A stretch of DNA of 64,000 nt. Source: Epiperipatus broadwayi. Lineage: Eukaryota; Onychophora; Udeonychophora; Euonychophora; Peripatidae. Position 1 is the first letter of the stretch. Each line of letters starts with the position of its first letter. Below the pieces are notes generated by a model that saw only the letters and a program-made list of their open reading frames with translations, made no database searches and was not told the origin of the DNA. The DNA lies in the NCBI GenBank assembly GCA_028023455.1, contig JAQFVV010012395.1, positions 5,828,001 through 5,892,000 on the forward strand. Reading direction: 5' to 3'. Shown here piece by piece: positions 55,831 through 64,000 of this stretch. The position numbers and the translations under genes are program-made.

Positions 55831-56243
55831 ATGGTCAATTCAGATTTGAGACAAACTCTACATCCATACATAAAAGAGTAAATAATTGAACCAGGTGTTA
55901 GAGGAACAATTCAAGGAGGCATTCACATTATTGTTCACAGTTCTAATTTAAAGAGTAATCTTCGTTTTGTTGATACTACTTATGAAGAGTTAGGGCAATT
56001 TGGCCAGTCTCAAGACCTTCTTTTATGGTCCGTAAATTTATTTTAAAACAATGATGAGTATTATTCTGCTCTTCTTAATTGTAGGGATTTCTCTTACATG
56101 ATGACTCAGAAATCTTGCATTTGTAATCAAACTATGGTTTTCTTTTACATCTTTTCTTATTTTTTGAATGTACAGCTTTTACAATTTATCTTTTTTTTTT
56201 TTTATGAACTATAACAGGAGTGGCCAACTTTTATGTTCATAAG
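55831..56243 (+). pseudogene. Long near-open frame of unknown origin
   Basis: From ATG 55831 one frame runs 137 codons with only two stops (TAA at 55879 and 56044). The middle reads PGVRGTIQGGIHIIVHSSN and FVDTTYEELGQFGQSQDLLL, with balanced amino-acid use unlike translated A+T noise; later come NNDEYYSALLNCRDFSYMM and CICNQTMVFF. The last residues run into a T tract and the hAT element at 56215. I do not recognise the family. It could be a gene relic, an exon with false extension, or part of an unlisted transposon. Confidence 0.35.
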
Positions 56244-56674
56244 ATCTACTTTTTATTTTAAAAATGTGTTGTGATCGACTTGTTGTCATAGACGTAGTCT
56301 AAGTGAAGGGAGATGTGAAATACATACTATTTTTATATATTTACCTACTAAAAAATAATTATTTAATGGGCCAAAAAACTCATGTCTGGGGGAATTAAAG
56401 CAATATGTGTAATTATTAATAATATTTATTAATTCAAATTAGCTACATTAATACAAGATTAAAAATATTTTCAATAATGATACAACTTAGTGGATTTCAC
56501 CAATTTAGAATTGAAAAAAAATTTAGAACAAAAACAAAACAAAAAAACTTGAAAATCTTAAGTTGATTTATTTCACTCATTACTCGACATTTCTCATCAG
56601 ACTGGCCTCGCGAACGACCAAAATTGGCTTTGCAATCGACCAGTGGATCACGATTAACTTGTTGGTCACCTCTG
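56215..56674. mobile_element. Non-autonomous hAT-type element
   Basis: The left end CAGGAGTGGCCAAC and inverted right end CAGAGGTGACCAAC are typical hAT TIRs. Flanking 8-mers AACTATAA (56207-56214) and ATCTATAA (56675-56682) match at 7 of 8. The 460-bp interior has no transposase frame. Confidence 0.85.
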
Positions 56675-56699
56675 ATCTATAACAATCACAAATTTTATC

Positions 56700-57020
56700 A
56701 TTCATATTAAACAGGCAAAACTCTCCATACAGTTAATAACAGTTATGAGCAAGCATAAGAAATGGTGATCATGTGATCATTCATAACATTAATATTGATA
56801 AACAGCACTTTGATGCTAAGATAGATACAGATCCAAGAAATCAAACTACCCCCCCCCAAAAAAAAAAAAACACAAAAAAATATCAATGCATTGTAGGTCT
56901 AATTGAATATTATTACCTCTCCCCTTCCCTATAGAAATTAAAGTATTGAGAAACAATGTACAACACATATTACTCTCTTATTCCTTTCCTTCGCTTTCTT
57001 TGCATATCTTCATATAATCA
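56700..57020. other. Short interval with fragments of the hammerhead-C repeat unit
   Basis: GGCAAAACTCTCCATACAG at 56715-56733 and GTGATCATGTGATCA near 56773 also occur in the 12.5, 27.7 and 50.3 kb repeats. A C9A12 tract lies near 56848. Confidence 0.5.
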
Positions 57021-57022
57021 TA

Positions 57023-57306
57023 TATATTGCTTATAATACTTCATTCATATACCCTTTAATGCAACTAATTTTCTTAAAAACTTCTTTATTTTCTTACAGT
57101 TTAGATTGTACAGCAGTCTTAATCAGAGCTCTATCTTCCTCTCAGCTTTACTGCCTTTTTTTTTAAATTAAAGCAGTAAAGCTGAGAGGAATATAGAGCT
57201 CTGATGAAGACTGCTGGACAGTCAAAACTGTAAGAAAATAAAGAAGTTTTTAAGAAAATTAGTTGCATTAAAGTGTATATGAATGAAGTATTATAAGCAA
57301 TATATA
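57023..57306. repeat. Fold-back with hammerhead arms (family B)
   Basis: Arms of about 130 bp (57023-57153 and 57173-57306) are inverted around a T-rich spacer. The arms carry hammerhead-type segments on opposite strands (relic at 57098-57126 minus, better copy at 57201-57232 plus). The outer arm sequence is shared with the fold-back at 58.5-58.7 kb, so both derive from one element family, plausibly the 3' ends of Penelope-like elements joined tail to tail or a fold-back retrozyme. Confidence 0.85.
57201..57232 (+). ncRNA. Hammerhead ribozyme, family B copy (G12 lost)
   Basis: Core CTGATGA (57201-57207), one extra A, perfect stem II GACTG/CAGTC with loop CTGGA, then AAAA in place of GAAA, then CTGTA. 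The G12 to A change should abolish cleavage. Confidence 0.65.
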
Positions 57307-57309
57307 CAA

Positions 57310-57895
57310 CACATATTAAGACTAATTCATTGTCTATAAAAAAACAATAATTTGACAGAGATAGCTGTCAAACTTAACAATGCTCACTAGACTCTTTTAT
57401 ATATAATATAATTAAAAGAAAAAACAGAAGCATAAAGGTTTGCACTTATTCACTCTTGATTATCTATTGTAAGCTTGAATAATTTCCAATACTAAATGAT
57501 AGTGCTATAGCCGCATTCAAAGACCACTTTCTATTTATCTTTAGTGAATAGAACTGGATTTGCACATTCACATTCTCATCCTTTATCTTATAAATAAAAT
57601 CCCTATTTTCTCTGTTATCTGGTGAAGAATGTATGTTTGTCCGATTTCATGTGTCAAATTCACAATCACTACATTTATGTGAGAGAAGTAATTCCACCAT
57701 TCAATAAAAAAATGCTGGGAAAAAAAAATCAATGCATGTGCTTTTAACTACAAAGATATGGTATATATGTCATGGTAAGTGTTCCCGGCCAGCTGCAAAA
57801 ACAGCCTCAAATGTAGATATGTAATTCAACATTAAGGGGTTCCATGCTTTCATGATCTTCAATCCTCTAATATAGTTCAGATAAATCACATATTT
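57310..57895. other. A+T-rich stretch, no feature recognised
   Basis: Nothing was recognised; CCCGGCCAGCTGCAAAAAC near 57784 is a brief GC-richer patch. Confidence 0.45.
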
Positions 57896-57899
57896 AGCA

Positions 57900-58400
57900 A
57901 TGTTTAATAAAAAAACTAATTTACATTAAATCTTAAAAAAATATTAAAGCAATCAATTAAAAATGTGACAAATATTACATTTAATAAAAAAAAAAGTATA
58001 AAATGACTGGCATTTTTGTATTACACCATTAATAAATGGTAACTATTAATAAAGCTAAAAAAACTACTACAATTAGTTGTGACCCTATCAGAAAAAAATT
58101 TAAATTATTTATTCAGAGGGTGCTCAACTAAATATATATTTGCACTATCAAATATAACAGGTATATTTTAAATGTAAATTTTAATTTAGCTTTATTAAAA
58201 TTTGGAAATGTATTTATATAATATTAAAATGTTTAATTTACATTAAATCTTAAAAAAATTTGTTAAAGCAAGAAATTATTTCAAAAACGACAGACTAAAA
58301 GCACGGAGTTTTTTTATGTACAATTCTCACATTAAAAATCTTTTGTTTAATTTACATTAAATTTTTTTTTAAAAATTTGTCAGAGCAATCAATTAAAAAA
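57900..58400. repeat. Three diverged direct copies of a 45-bp segment
   Basis: TTTACATTAAATCTTAAAAA, followed by TTAAAGCAATCAATTAAAA or a variant, recurs at about 57920, 58235 and 58350. Spacing is unequal (about 315 and 115 bp). Probably part of a larger old repeat. Confidence 0.6.
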
Positions 58401-58560
58401 AACCATGGGCCTTTACAAAACTGAATACATCTAGTTTCCTTATATTATCCAAAATAATGATTGAGATCCAGAGACTCTAAGATATATATATTGCTTATAA
58501 CACTTCTTTCATATACACTTCAATGCAAACAAATTTTCTTAAAAACTTCTTTATTTTCCT

Positions 58561-58590
58561 TAGTTTCGACTGTCCATCAGTCTTCATCAG
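58561..58590 (-). ncRNA. Hammerhead ribozyme, family B, left arm
   Basis: CUGAUGA (complement of 58584-58590), extra A, stem II GACUG/CAGUC with loop AUGGA, GAAA (complement of 58564-58567). The next bases CUAAGG lack the GU that would form stem III and the cleavage triplet, so the catalytic core is intact but the cleavage site is damaged. Confidence 0.65.
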
Positions 58591-58658
58591 AGTACCTCTA
58601 TGCTTCTTCTCTGCTTTAATTAAAGTGACCTAAAGCAGAGAAGAAGCATAGAGGTACT

Positions 58659-58690
58659 CTGATGAAGACTACTGGACAGTTGAAACTGTA
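58659..58690 (+). ncRNA. Hammerhead ribozyme, family B, right arm
   Basis: CTGATGA 58659-58665, extra A, stem II with two weakened pairs (GACTA/CAGTT), GAAA 58682-58685, then CTGTA with cleavage expected after A58690. The ACUGU stem III is nearly self-complementary and would work only as a dimer. Confidence 0.65.
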
Positions 58691-58704
58691 AGGAAAATAT
58701 AAAT

Positions 58705-60180
58705 AGTGTGGTATGAAGATATGCAAATAAAGTGAAAGAGAAGAATAAGAGAATAGACTCTAAGATACCTAGTTGTTTACATAGCCATACAACTAATCCT
58801 CTAATATTACTTACACTAATTTGCCTTGGAAACAGTAATTCATTCTATTTGCTCCAGAGCCATTAGCTTGAGTTGTCAATAGATAATTCATGGTAATGCT
58901 ATATTCTCTAGATTAGTTTTGATCATTGGCCTCATTGTTTCCTCTTATTCCTCAAGCTTTACAATAGATCACTTTGGAATAAACAGAATGAATTACTCCT
59001 CTTATTTTTTAAAATAAGCATATTCAGGTTATGCTTTTTTAGTCTATAACAGTCTAGCAAGTTAAATATGCCTATAGTTGGCATATAACAGAAGTCATTA
59101 AAATATATAATTGCTGGCCTAATGACAGATCTATAGTATATATAAGTATAAAGCGAATTGATCTGAGTTTGAAACTTTAGGATATTAGATCTCAGATCAA
59201 TAGCTTGGATAGTTTAAAGCCAGTTTCTGATGTGTAGATGCAAATCCAATTTTTCTCTATAATAAAAATTAATAGATGGATAACAGCTAAAGAATTTTGA
59301 TTGTGGCACCTCCATTTTCAGTGTCCCGTGCTACACAAAAATACTACAGAAGGATTTAAAGAAGAGTAAATAAGTGAATTATTGTTCCTAATAAAAATGG
59401 AAATATTTAAATCATGTGAATTTTTGCAAATGATGTGGCCCTTTCTGAAAATAATGTATACAACTATAGGAAGTATTACAAAAACAATCAGATGAAAAGG
59501 TAAAAAAAATACCAAAAAAGACAAAAATAAAATAAAAATTGATAGTAATAAATTATAAAGTTATTAATCTTAGTTAAAACCCTAATAGGTAAAATTAATC
59601 ATAGAATTAAATAGCTAATTTGAAACAAAGGGGAAAGTTTAACTGGGAGGCAAAAATATTAGTGTAACTATACAGAATATTAATTTTGGATTTTATTTAG
59701 GTGATTTTCACATAAATATTCTAAAGATATCAATTTCTAAGTTTATTAACATTGAGCATTCTTAATTGATCCAAATTCTTTTGTAAATATATTTATGTAT
59801 TTACTTTTATTTATTTCTATATATTATTCACATGACAGTATTATAAGTCAGAATTTAAACAGTACTTAAAGTGCATATTTTTAATTATTCATTTTAAATA
59901 ATGCTCTTGGCAAAAATGCCTTAAATTAAAAAGAAATTTTCATATGCATGTGGAGGTGAAAAGGGGGTGGATGGATAATAAATGTACACTTTAGTGCTAA
60001 CTTTTATAACAGACAATTGAATACTTAACAGAGAAACAACAAAGAAAGTGAAAACAATATAGAGAAATATGAAGAGATAAAAGTTAAGAATGACAAGGAG
60101 ACTTAAAAGTAGACATGAGAACAGATATTACTGACATCATTGAAAAAAATAAGCTCAAGTTCACCTAGAAAAGATAAAAC
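58705..60180. other. A+T-rich stretch, no feature recognised
   Basis: A segment TGGCCTAATGACAGATC with GAGTTTGAAACTTTAGG (59117-59182) may be a decayed SINE head. The 68-codon minus-strand frame at 59318-59524 is unrecognised. Confidence 0.4.
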
Positions 60181-60320
60181 AAAAAAATGAGTATTAATAA
60201 TTTTTATTAATCATTCATTAGACTAGAGATTATCCATTTAATGAATAATATTTCTGTAATGTAATTTTCACTACACCATTGTCACACAATATGACCAAAG
60301 ACATATGAAAAAAGATCTAT

Positions 60321-60372
60321 GATCCCCAAGATGCAAATTTTGTGCTGAACCAGCACTCATCAGCTATCTCAG
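60321..60372 (-). ncRNA. Hammerhead ribozyme, family A copy A4 (G12 lost)
   Basis: CUGAUGA (complement of 60357-60363), stem II GUGCU/AGCAC with loop GGUUC directly attached as in canonical hammerheads, but AAAA in place of GAAA. Stem III has one mismatch; cleavage base C (complement of 60330). Predicted inactive. Confidence 0.72.
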
Positions 60373-60404
60373 ACAACAATCTCTTGCTCATATCTTTATC
60401 ATTG

Positions 60405-60725
60405 TCAGAGATCGAAAATGCAATGTATGGGTAAGAGAACAAACAGGTGTTACTGACCTCATTGAAAAAATTAAAAGACTGAAGTGGAGTTGGGCTGGAC
60501 ATATTGCTAAAAGAGATGATAATAGATGGACAATTGAAATTTTAAACTGGATTCCAAGAGATTATAAAAGACCCAGAAAGAGACCACATGTGAGATGGAT
60601 GGATGAAGTAAGAAAGTGTGCAGGAGTGATGTGGAGAAGAGAAGCTAAAGATAGGAAAAGATGGATTGAACTTGGAGAGACCTTCATCCTGCAGTGGATT
60701 GATAATGTTTGATGATGATGATGAT
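60405..60725 (+). mobile_element. LINE family L-A, copy 3: C-terminal fragment
   Basis: The frame reads VREQTGVTDLIEKIKRLKW, WAGHIAKRDDNRW, WIPRDYKRPRKRPHVRW, WRREAKDRKRW, and ends ILQWIDNV with a stop at 60712, followed by TGATGATGATGATGATCA. A short trinucleotide-repeat tail is typical of RTE-like LINEs. It is 5'-truncated right at the hammerhead repeat boundary. It is the best-preserved of the three L-A tails. Confidence 0.85.
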
Positions 60726-60933
60726 CAAATTACTATGGTCTAATTGATGTGTCAAATGTGCTGTCCTCACAACTTTGACACAAATCACTTAATGAAAGTA
60801 CATTAATAATTTTTTATTAGTCATAGTGCAATTTTCACAACACAACGTAGGGACTAGTTTCTATCCGCTTTTAAGATCTTGTGGAGGGATGTAATCATAA
60901 ACATATGACCAAAGACATGCAAAAAAGATATAT

Positions 60934-60988
60934 GATCCCCAAGATGCACATTTTGTGTTGAGCCATCACTCATCAGTTGATCCAGATC
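60934..60988 (-). ncRNA. Hammerhead ribozyme, family A copy A5 (G12 lost)
   Basis: Stem I strand GGAUCAA, core CUGAUGA (complement of 60970-60976), stem II GUG/CAC, AAAA in place of GAAA, stem III AUG/CAU with a UG loop, cleavage base C (complement of 60943), then UUGGGGAUC pairing with stem I. Everything fits except G12, so it should not cleave. Confidence 0.75.
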
Positions 60989-61034
60989 GCATTCTCTTCC
61001 ACATATATTTATCATTGTTAAGTATATATAGATA

Positions 61035-61310
61035 GGGAATTACTGAGTCTGCGCAATTTTAAAAGAAATACAAAAAAGACAGTAAGATGGACGAATGAGA
61101 TAAGAAGGTTTTCTGGAATAAAAGGAAATACAAAGATATAAATCAAAAGTATCTTAATGATTAAAAATAATGTTGCTAATTTATCAAAATGAAATCACAT
61201 CTTCTGTTAGAACTATTAAGAAAATTAAATAACAGTTGATTCTAATATTATTAATGTCAAACGAAAGTTGAAGTCTAATAAATAGATAAAGATTAATATC
61301 TTATCTTTAA
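61035..61310. other. A+T-rich interval, no feature recognised
   Basis: Nothing was recognised. Confidence 0.5.
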
Positions 61311-61325
61311 TAACAACAACAGAGC

Positions 61326-61351
61326 TTTTTTTTTTCCATATGTCAAATGCG
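61326..61351 (-). mobile_element. Very short 5'-truncated SINE (type S2) insertion
   Basis: Only CGCATTTGACATATGG plus an A10 tail remain (minus strand), equal to the end of the SINE at 44996-45080. An exact 11-bp duplication AACAACAGAGC flanks it at 61315-61325 and 61352-61362, which proves insertion. Confidence 0.8.
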
Positions 61352-61364
61352 AACAACAGAGCAT

Positions 61365-62920
61365 TTAAAGCAGTTCTCAGACCATTCAGCAATAATAATT
61401 CTATGGACTACTGTTAAAAAGATAAATATGATGTTTGAGCAACAAAATAATGGGCTAAATACAATAGTACCATTCATTTTAAAATAATTGCAGTCGGAAT
61501 AAGATAGAAAGGGAGGGGGGGAGTGGCTGTTAAATTAGAAACAAGTTTTGCTTTAAATATTTACCAGCTTTACTTTAAATTTACCCGCTATAAATACTTA
61601 CTTAGATGATTTCCACACAAACTTTGTAAGGAAGTAAAATGATTCCTAAATTCAAAAAAAATTTTTAAACATTTCCTTCTACTTGTTTTATATAGTATTA
61701 TATTATACACATGAAAGAATTGTATTTCAGAATTAAAGCAGTGCTTCAAACACCTACATTTTTAATAATAGTATCAGAAAATATGCCTACTATTGACGAT
61801 TCAAGTTATCGACATAAAATTTACAAACTAACATATATACAAATTAAGATTTTTAATTTGCCTCTCAATTTTGTATTATGAAATAAGTTTGATTTCCTTT
61901 TTGAATATCGAACATTTTAATATTACATTTCATATTTTCTATTTATAAATAATGTTATAAAATTTTCAAGAAATGATTGTTTTTAAAATTGTCATAAAAA
62001 GTATTTAATCGCTACATCTAGAATCTAATTTTAGAGTTGATAGATGACCTCCCTCTGGTGAGCACAAATCGAAAAACAATTTGCAATTGCTTTACTTTTA
62101 GATTTATGGGATGTCATTTGTAAATATTCTTTGACACTCCACTCCACCCTCACCCCTAATCTCAAGCTTTACCCTGACTCTGATTTTTTTTTAAAAGATA
62201 AATTTATTGTCTGTTTTTTTTTTTTTAAATCTCAATGTTAAGATAAATACAACTTGTATAAACAATTTTGATAAGTTGGTTTTATGAAGGTCAATTCAAA
62301 GTCTTGGAGGGAAACTGTCCCTATCACCAAATGTTTATTATTTAAATAAATAATTAGCATATTTACTTCAAATACTATACATTAATAATCTAGATCACAC
62401 ATTTCTCACTAAAAAGTCTTGTAGTGTAAGACCTAGTGAATTATACTGCAATAATTATGATACCAGATCCAAATCTAGAAAGAGTGGAACAGAATTAAAC
62501 TTTTTCACTAATCAATAATACTTGGTAAAACTATTTCAAATACGATTTAAAGTCTCAATCTAGATATGGCATTTGATTGTTGATATTAATGACCACAAAA
62601 GTTATAATTTAATTGTAAGGCAGAAGAGATAGGAGGATTATTATAACTTACAAGTCTATGATTTGCATACTTTATCTTTTACAACAAGATTCACTCACAT
62701 AGATAATTGCAGATATGTGATATCTGAGCCTTATTAAAACATATACATCTCTCAATTACATAAATAAAAAGAATGGGTCAAATTCTTAAAACTGAAAGTA
62801 AAAATTAGCTTAGATAGCATATTACTTTAATGCCTAATCATCTCAATCTTTTTTTTTTGATCAACAACTTGACAGAAATTAACCTAAACAATCTAAAATC
62901 TTTTGTCTAGGCGATATCTT
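61365..62920. other. A+T-rich stretch, no feature recognised
   Basis: A GGGAGGGGGGG patch lies near 61510 and T runs near 62213-62225. Nothing was recognised. Confidence 0.5.
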
Positions 62921-62930
62921 TTCTCTAAGT

Positions 62931-63022
62931 TTTTTTTTAAAGTGTCATAGCATCGGCCGGGACGCGAACCTGCAACCCAGGCAACTGCAAGGCAGTCGCG
63001 CTGACCTCTCGACCACCAATGC
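62931..63022 (-). mobile_element. tRNA-derived SINE (type S1), well-preserved head
   Basis: Minus strand: GCATTGGTGGTCGAGAGGTC (A box region), GCGCGACTGCCTTGCAGTTG, B box GGTTCGCGTCC, GGCCGATGCTATGACACT, A-rich tail. It is closest to the family consensus among the copies here. No clear TSD was found. Confidence 0.82.
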
Positions 63023-63029
63023 AGCTAAA

Positions 63030-64000
63030 TATATAAAAACTGATAGTAAAAGACTGCAAGAATTCATTACATTATTATATGATGTCTTAAATCTGCTTAG
63101 AATCTGATCTTCCATCAGACTAGGTGGAACAAGATAAATGTTGCTCTTATTCAGTGTATAAAAAATAGTCTAATAAGGAATTTGATATTTTATTCAAAGT
63201 TGTCAAATAGAGTAGAAAAACCAATATCTTTATTTATAGCAGATTTAACTAGTTAAAAAAAAAAGCTTATTTCATATCTAATGTCCAGATTAGTTGTCAG
63301 CAATTAGTACATTTATCTGTTTATTATTTGGGGAGAGGGTAAAGAAACTTATCATATTCATTTATGGTAAACATACTATTTCCATAAAACTAATTTAAAA
63401 AAGGGGTAGAATTAAAATAATAAAGAAAAAACATAAACATGATTTTAAAAAAAACAACAAAATTACATGAAAAATAAGAATAAAAGGTGTCATGAAGGAA
63501 GCAAAATAATCAAATTAAAAATGGGATGACTCAGCATATGAAGACAGATGATAGGAGCAAGAATTCAAACGAAAGATCACCAATGGATATAAAGAAAAAA
63601 GAAAAGGCAAGCAACAATGAATATATGATATTTTTGATAAAATAATAATGAATGAAGATTAAGTGGAAAGGTTTTTAACTAAGCAATTCATGGACGGTTT
63701 GCAGTAATTCCAATATAAAACTTTCACTTTATTCATTTCTAATCGACATAGACAGCATTAATCTAAATTCCTATATATTTTTGTAACCCTGATAAGAATC
63801 GTAATTAAAACTTGTTTATATACCATATATATATATTTAAAGATAATACTACTTGCAATATATTTTTATAACATCATATAACAAATATATAGTAAAAAAA
63901 AAATCAAATTATTTCATAATTGTTAATTTCAAGACTGAATAGGCTCAAAATATTGACAGTCCATATGCTAGGAAAAAAAAAAATCAAATTATTCAACAAC
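63030..64000. other. A+T-rich stretch to the window end
   Basis: A-rich low-complexity sequence with TA and A runs; nothing was recognised. Confidence 0.55.

Larger units (their letters stand above)
58487..58700. repeat. Fold-back with a hammerhead in each arm (family B)
   Basis: Inner arms 58553-58616 and 58630-58697 are inverted (GAAGAAGCATAGAGGTACTC and its complement). The left arm carries a minus-strand hammerhead, the right a plus-strand one. Family member of the 57.0-57.3 kb fold-back, sharing AACTTCTTTATTTTC and outer TATATTGCTTATAA. Confidence 0.88.
60185..61030 (-). mobile_element. Two hammerhead-A repeat copies flanking a LINE tail
   Basis: Blocks 60185-60408 and 60795-61025 are diverged direct repeats (AAAGACATATGAAAAAAGAT and AAAGACATGCAAAAAAGATA, then TATGATCCCCAAGATGCA in both), each with a minus-strand hammerhead. 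Corresponding bases lie 613 bp apart. The LINE tail 60405-60725 lies between them and accounts for much of that distance; without it the spacing would be about 290 bp. No tRNA-like head is visible here, unlike at 37-38 kb. Confidence 0.7.

Overview
The window is a gene-poor, very A+T-rich stretch of animal nuclear DNA made almost entirely of transposable elements (TEs) and their relics. Penelope-like retroelements, several non-LTR retrotransposon (LINE) lineages, tRNA-derived SINEs with A-rich tails and target-site duplications (TSDs), hAT-type DNA transposons and a Ty3/gypsy element point to an invertebrate metazoan. I cannot name the species. No intact host gene, rRNA or functional tRNA gene is visible. 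Most open frames of 60-120 codons are chance frames or TE fragments full of stops.

Layout. 0-2.4 kb: a Penelope-like element (PLE1) with a hAT element inserted into its YIDD catalytic motif. 2.4-16 kb: SINEs, a decayed LINE on the minus strand (6.3-7.0 kb), fold-back repeats (5.6, 11.0 and 12.6 kb) and long featureless A+T DNA. 15.8-18.5 kb: a 185-bp tandem repeat running into a hAT end, then a 1.36-kb terminal-inverted-repeat element. 18.8-22.1 kb: a minus-strand LINE split by a 1.2-kb hairpin and a short palindromic, LTR-like block. 24.2-26.8 kb: a pair of 150-bp inverted repeats 2.4 kb apart. 33.1-34.8 kb: two minisatellites (71 bp and 48 bp). 35.0-36.0 kb: the 3' end of another LINE. 37.3-38.6 kb: a tRNA-like/hammerhead composite repeat. 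41.3-46.7 kb: two copies of one LINE, tail to tail. 49.9-54.9 kb: a tandem hammerhead repeat, then a second Penelope-like element (PLE2) split by a gag-only LTR retrotransposon. 56.2-58.7 kb: a hAT element and two fold-backs with hammerhead arms. 60.3-61.0 kb: two more hammerhead copies around a LINE tail.

The most striking theme is hammerhead-ribozyme (HHR) motifs. I can make out four sequence families at nine loci: family A (three copies at 37.8-38.5 kb, two at 60.3-61.0 kb), family B (fold-backs at 5.7, 11.0, 57.1 and 58.6 kb), family C (two tandem copies at 50.0 and 50.5 kb, a relic at 27.6 kb) and family D (3' end of PLE2, 54.8 kb). Several keep the core CUGANGA and GAAA, a paired stem II, a very short stem III and a pairing stem I. 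Hammerheads in Penelope-like elements and in small non-autonomous retrozymes are an established phenomenon. The 456-bp tandem unit at 49.9-50.5 kb and the tRNA-like plus hammerhead unit at 37.3-38.6 kb look like retrozyme-type elements that would make small self-cleaved, possibly circular RNAs. This is inference from hand folding; no folding or database search was run.

All coordinates come from reading by eye. Boundaries of elements without a target-site duplication are approximate by tens of bases.
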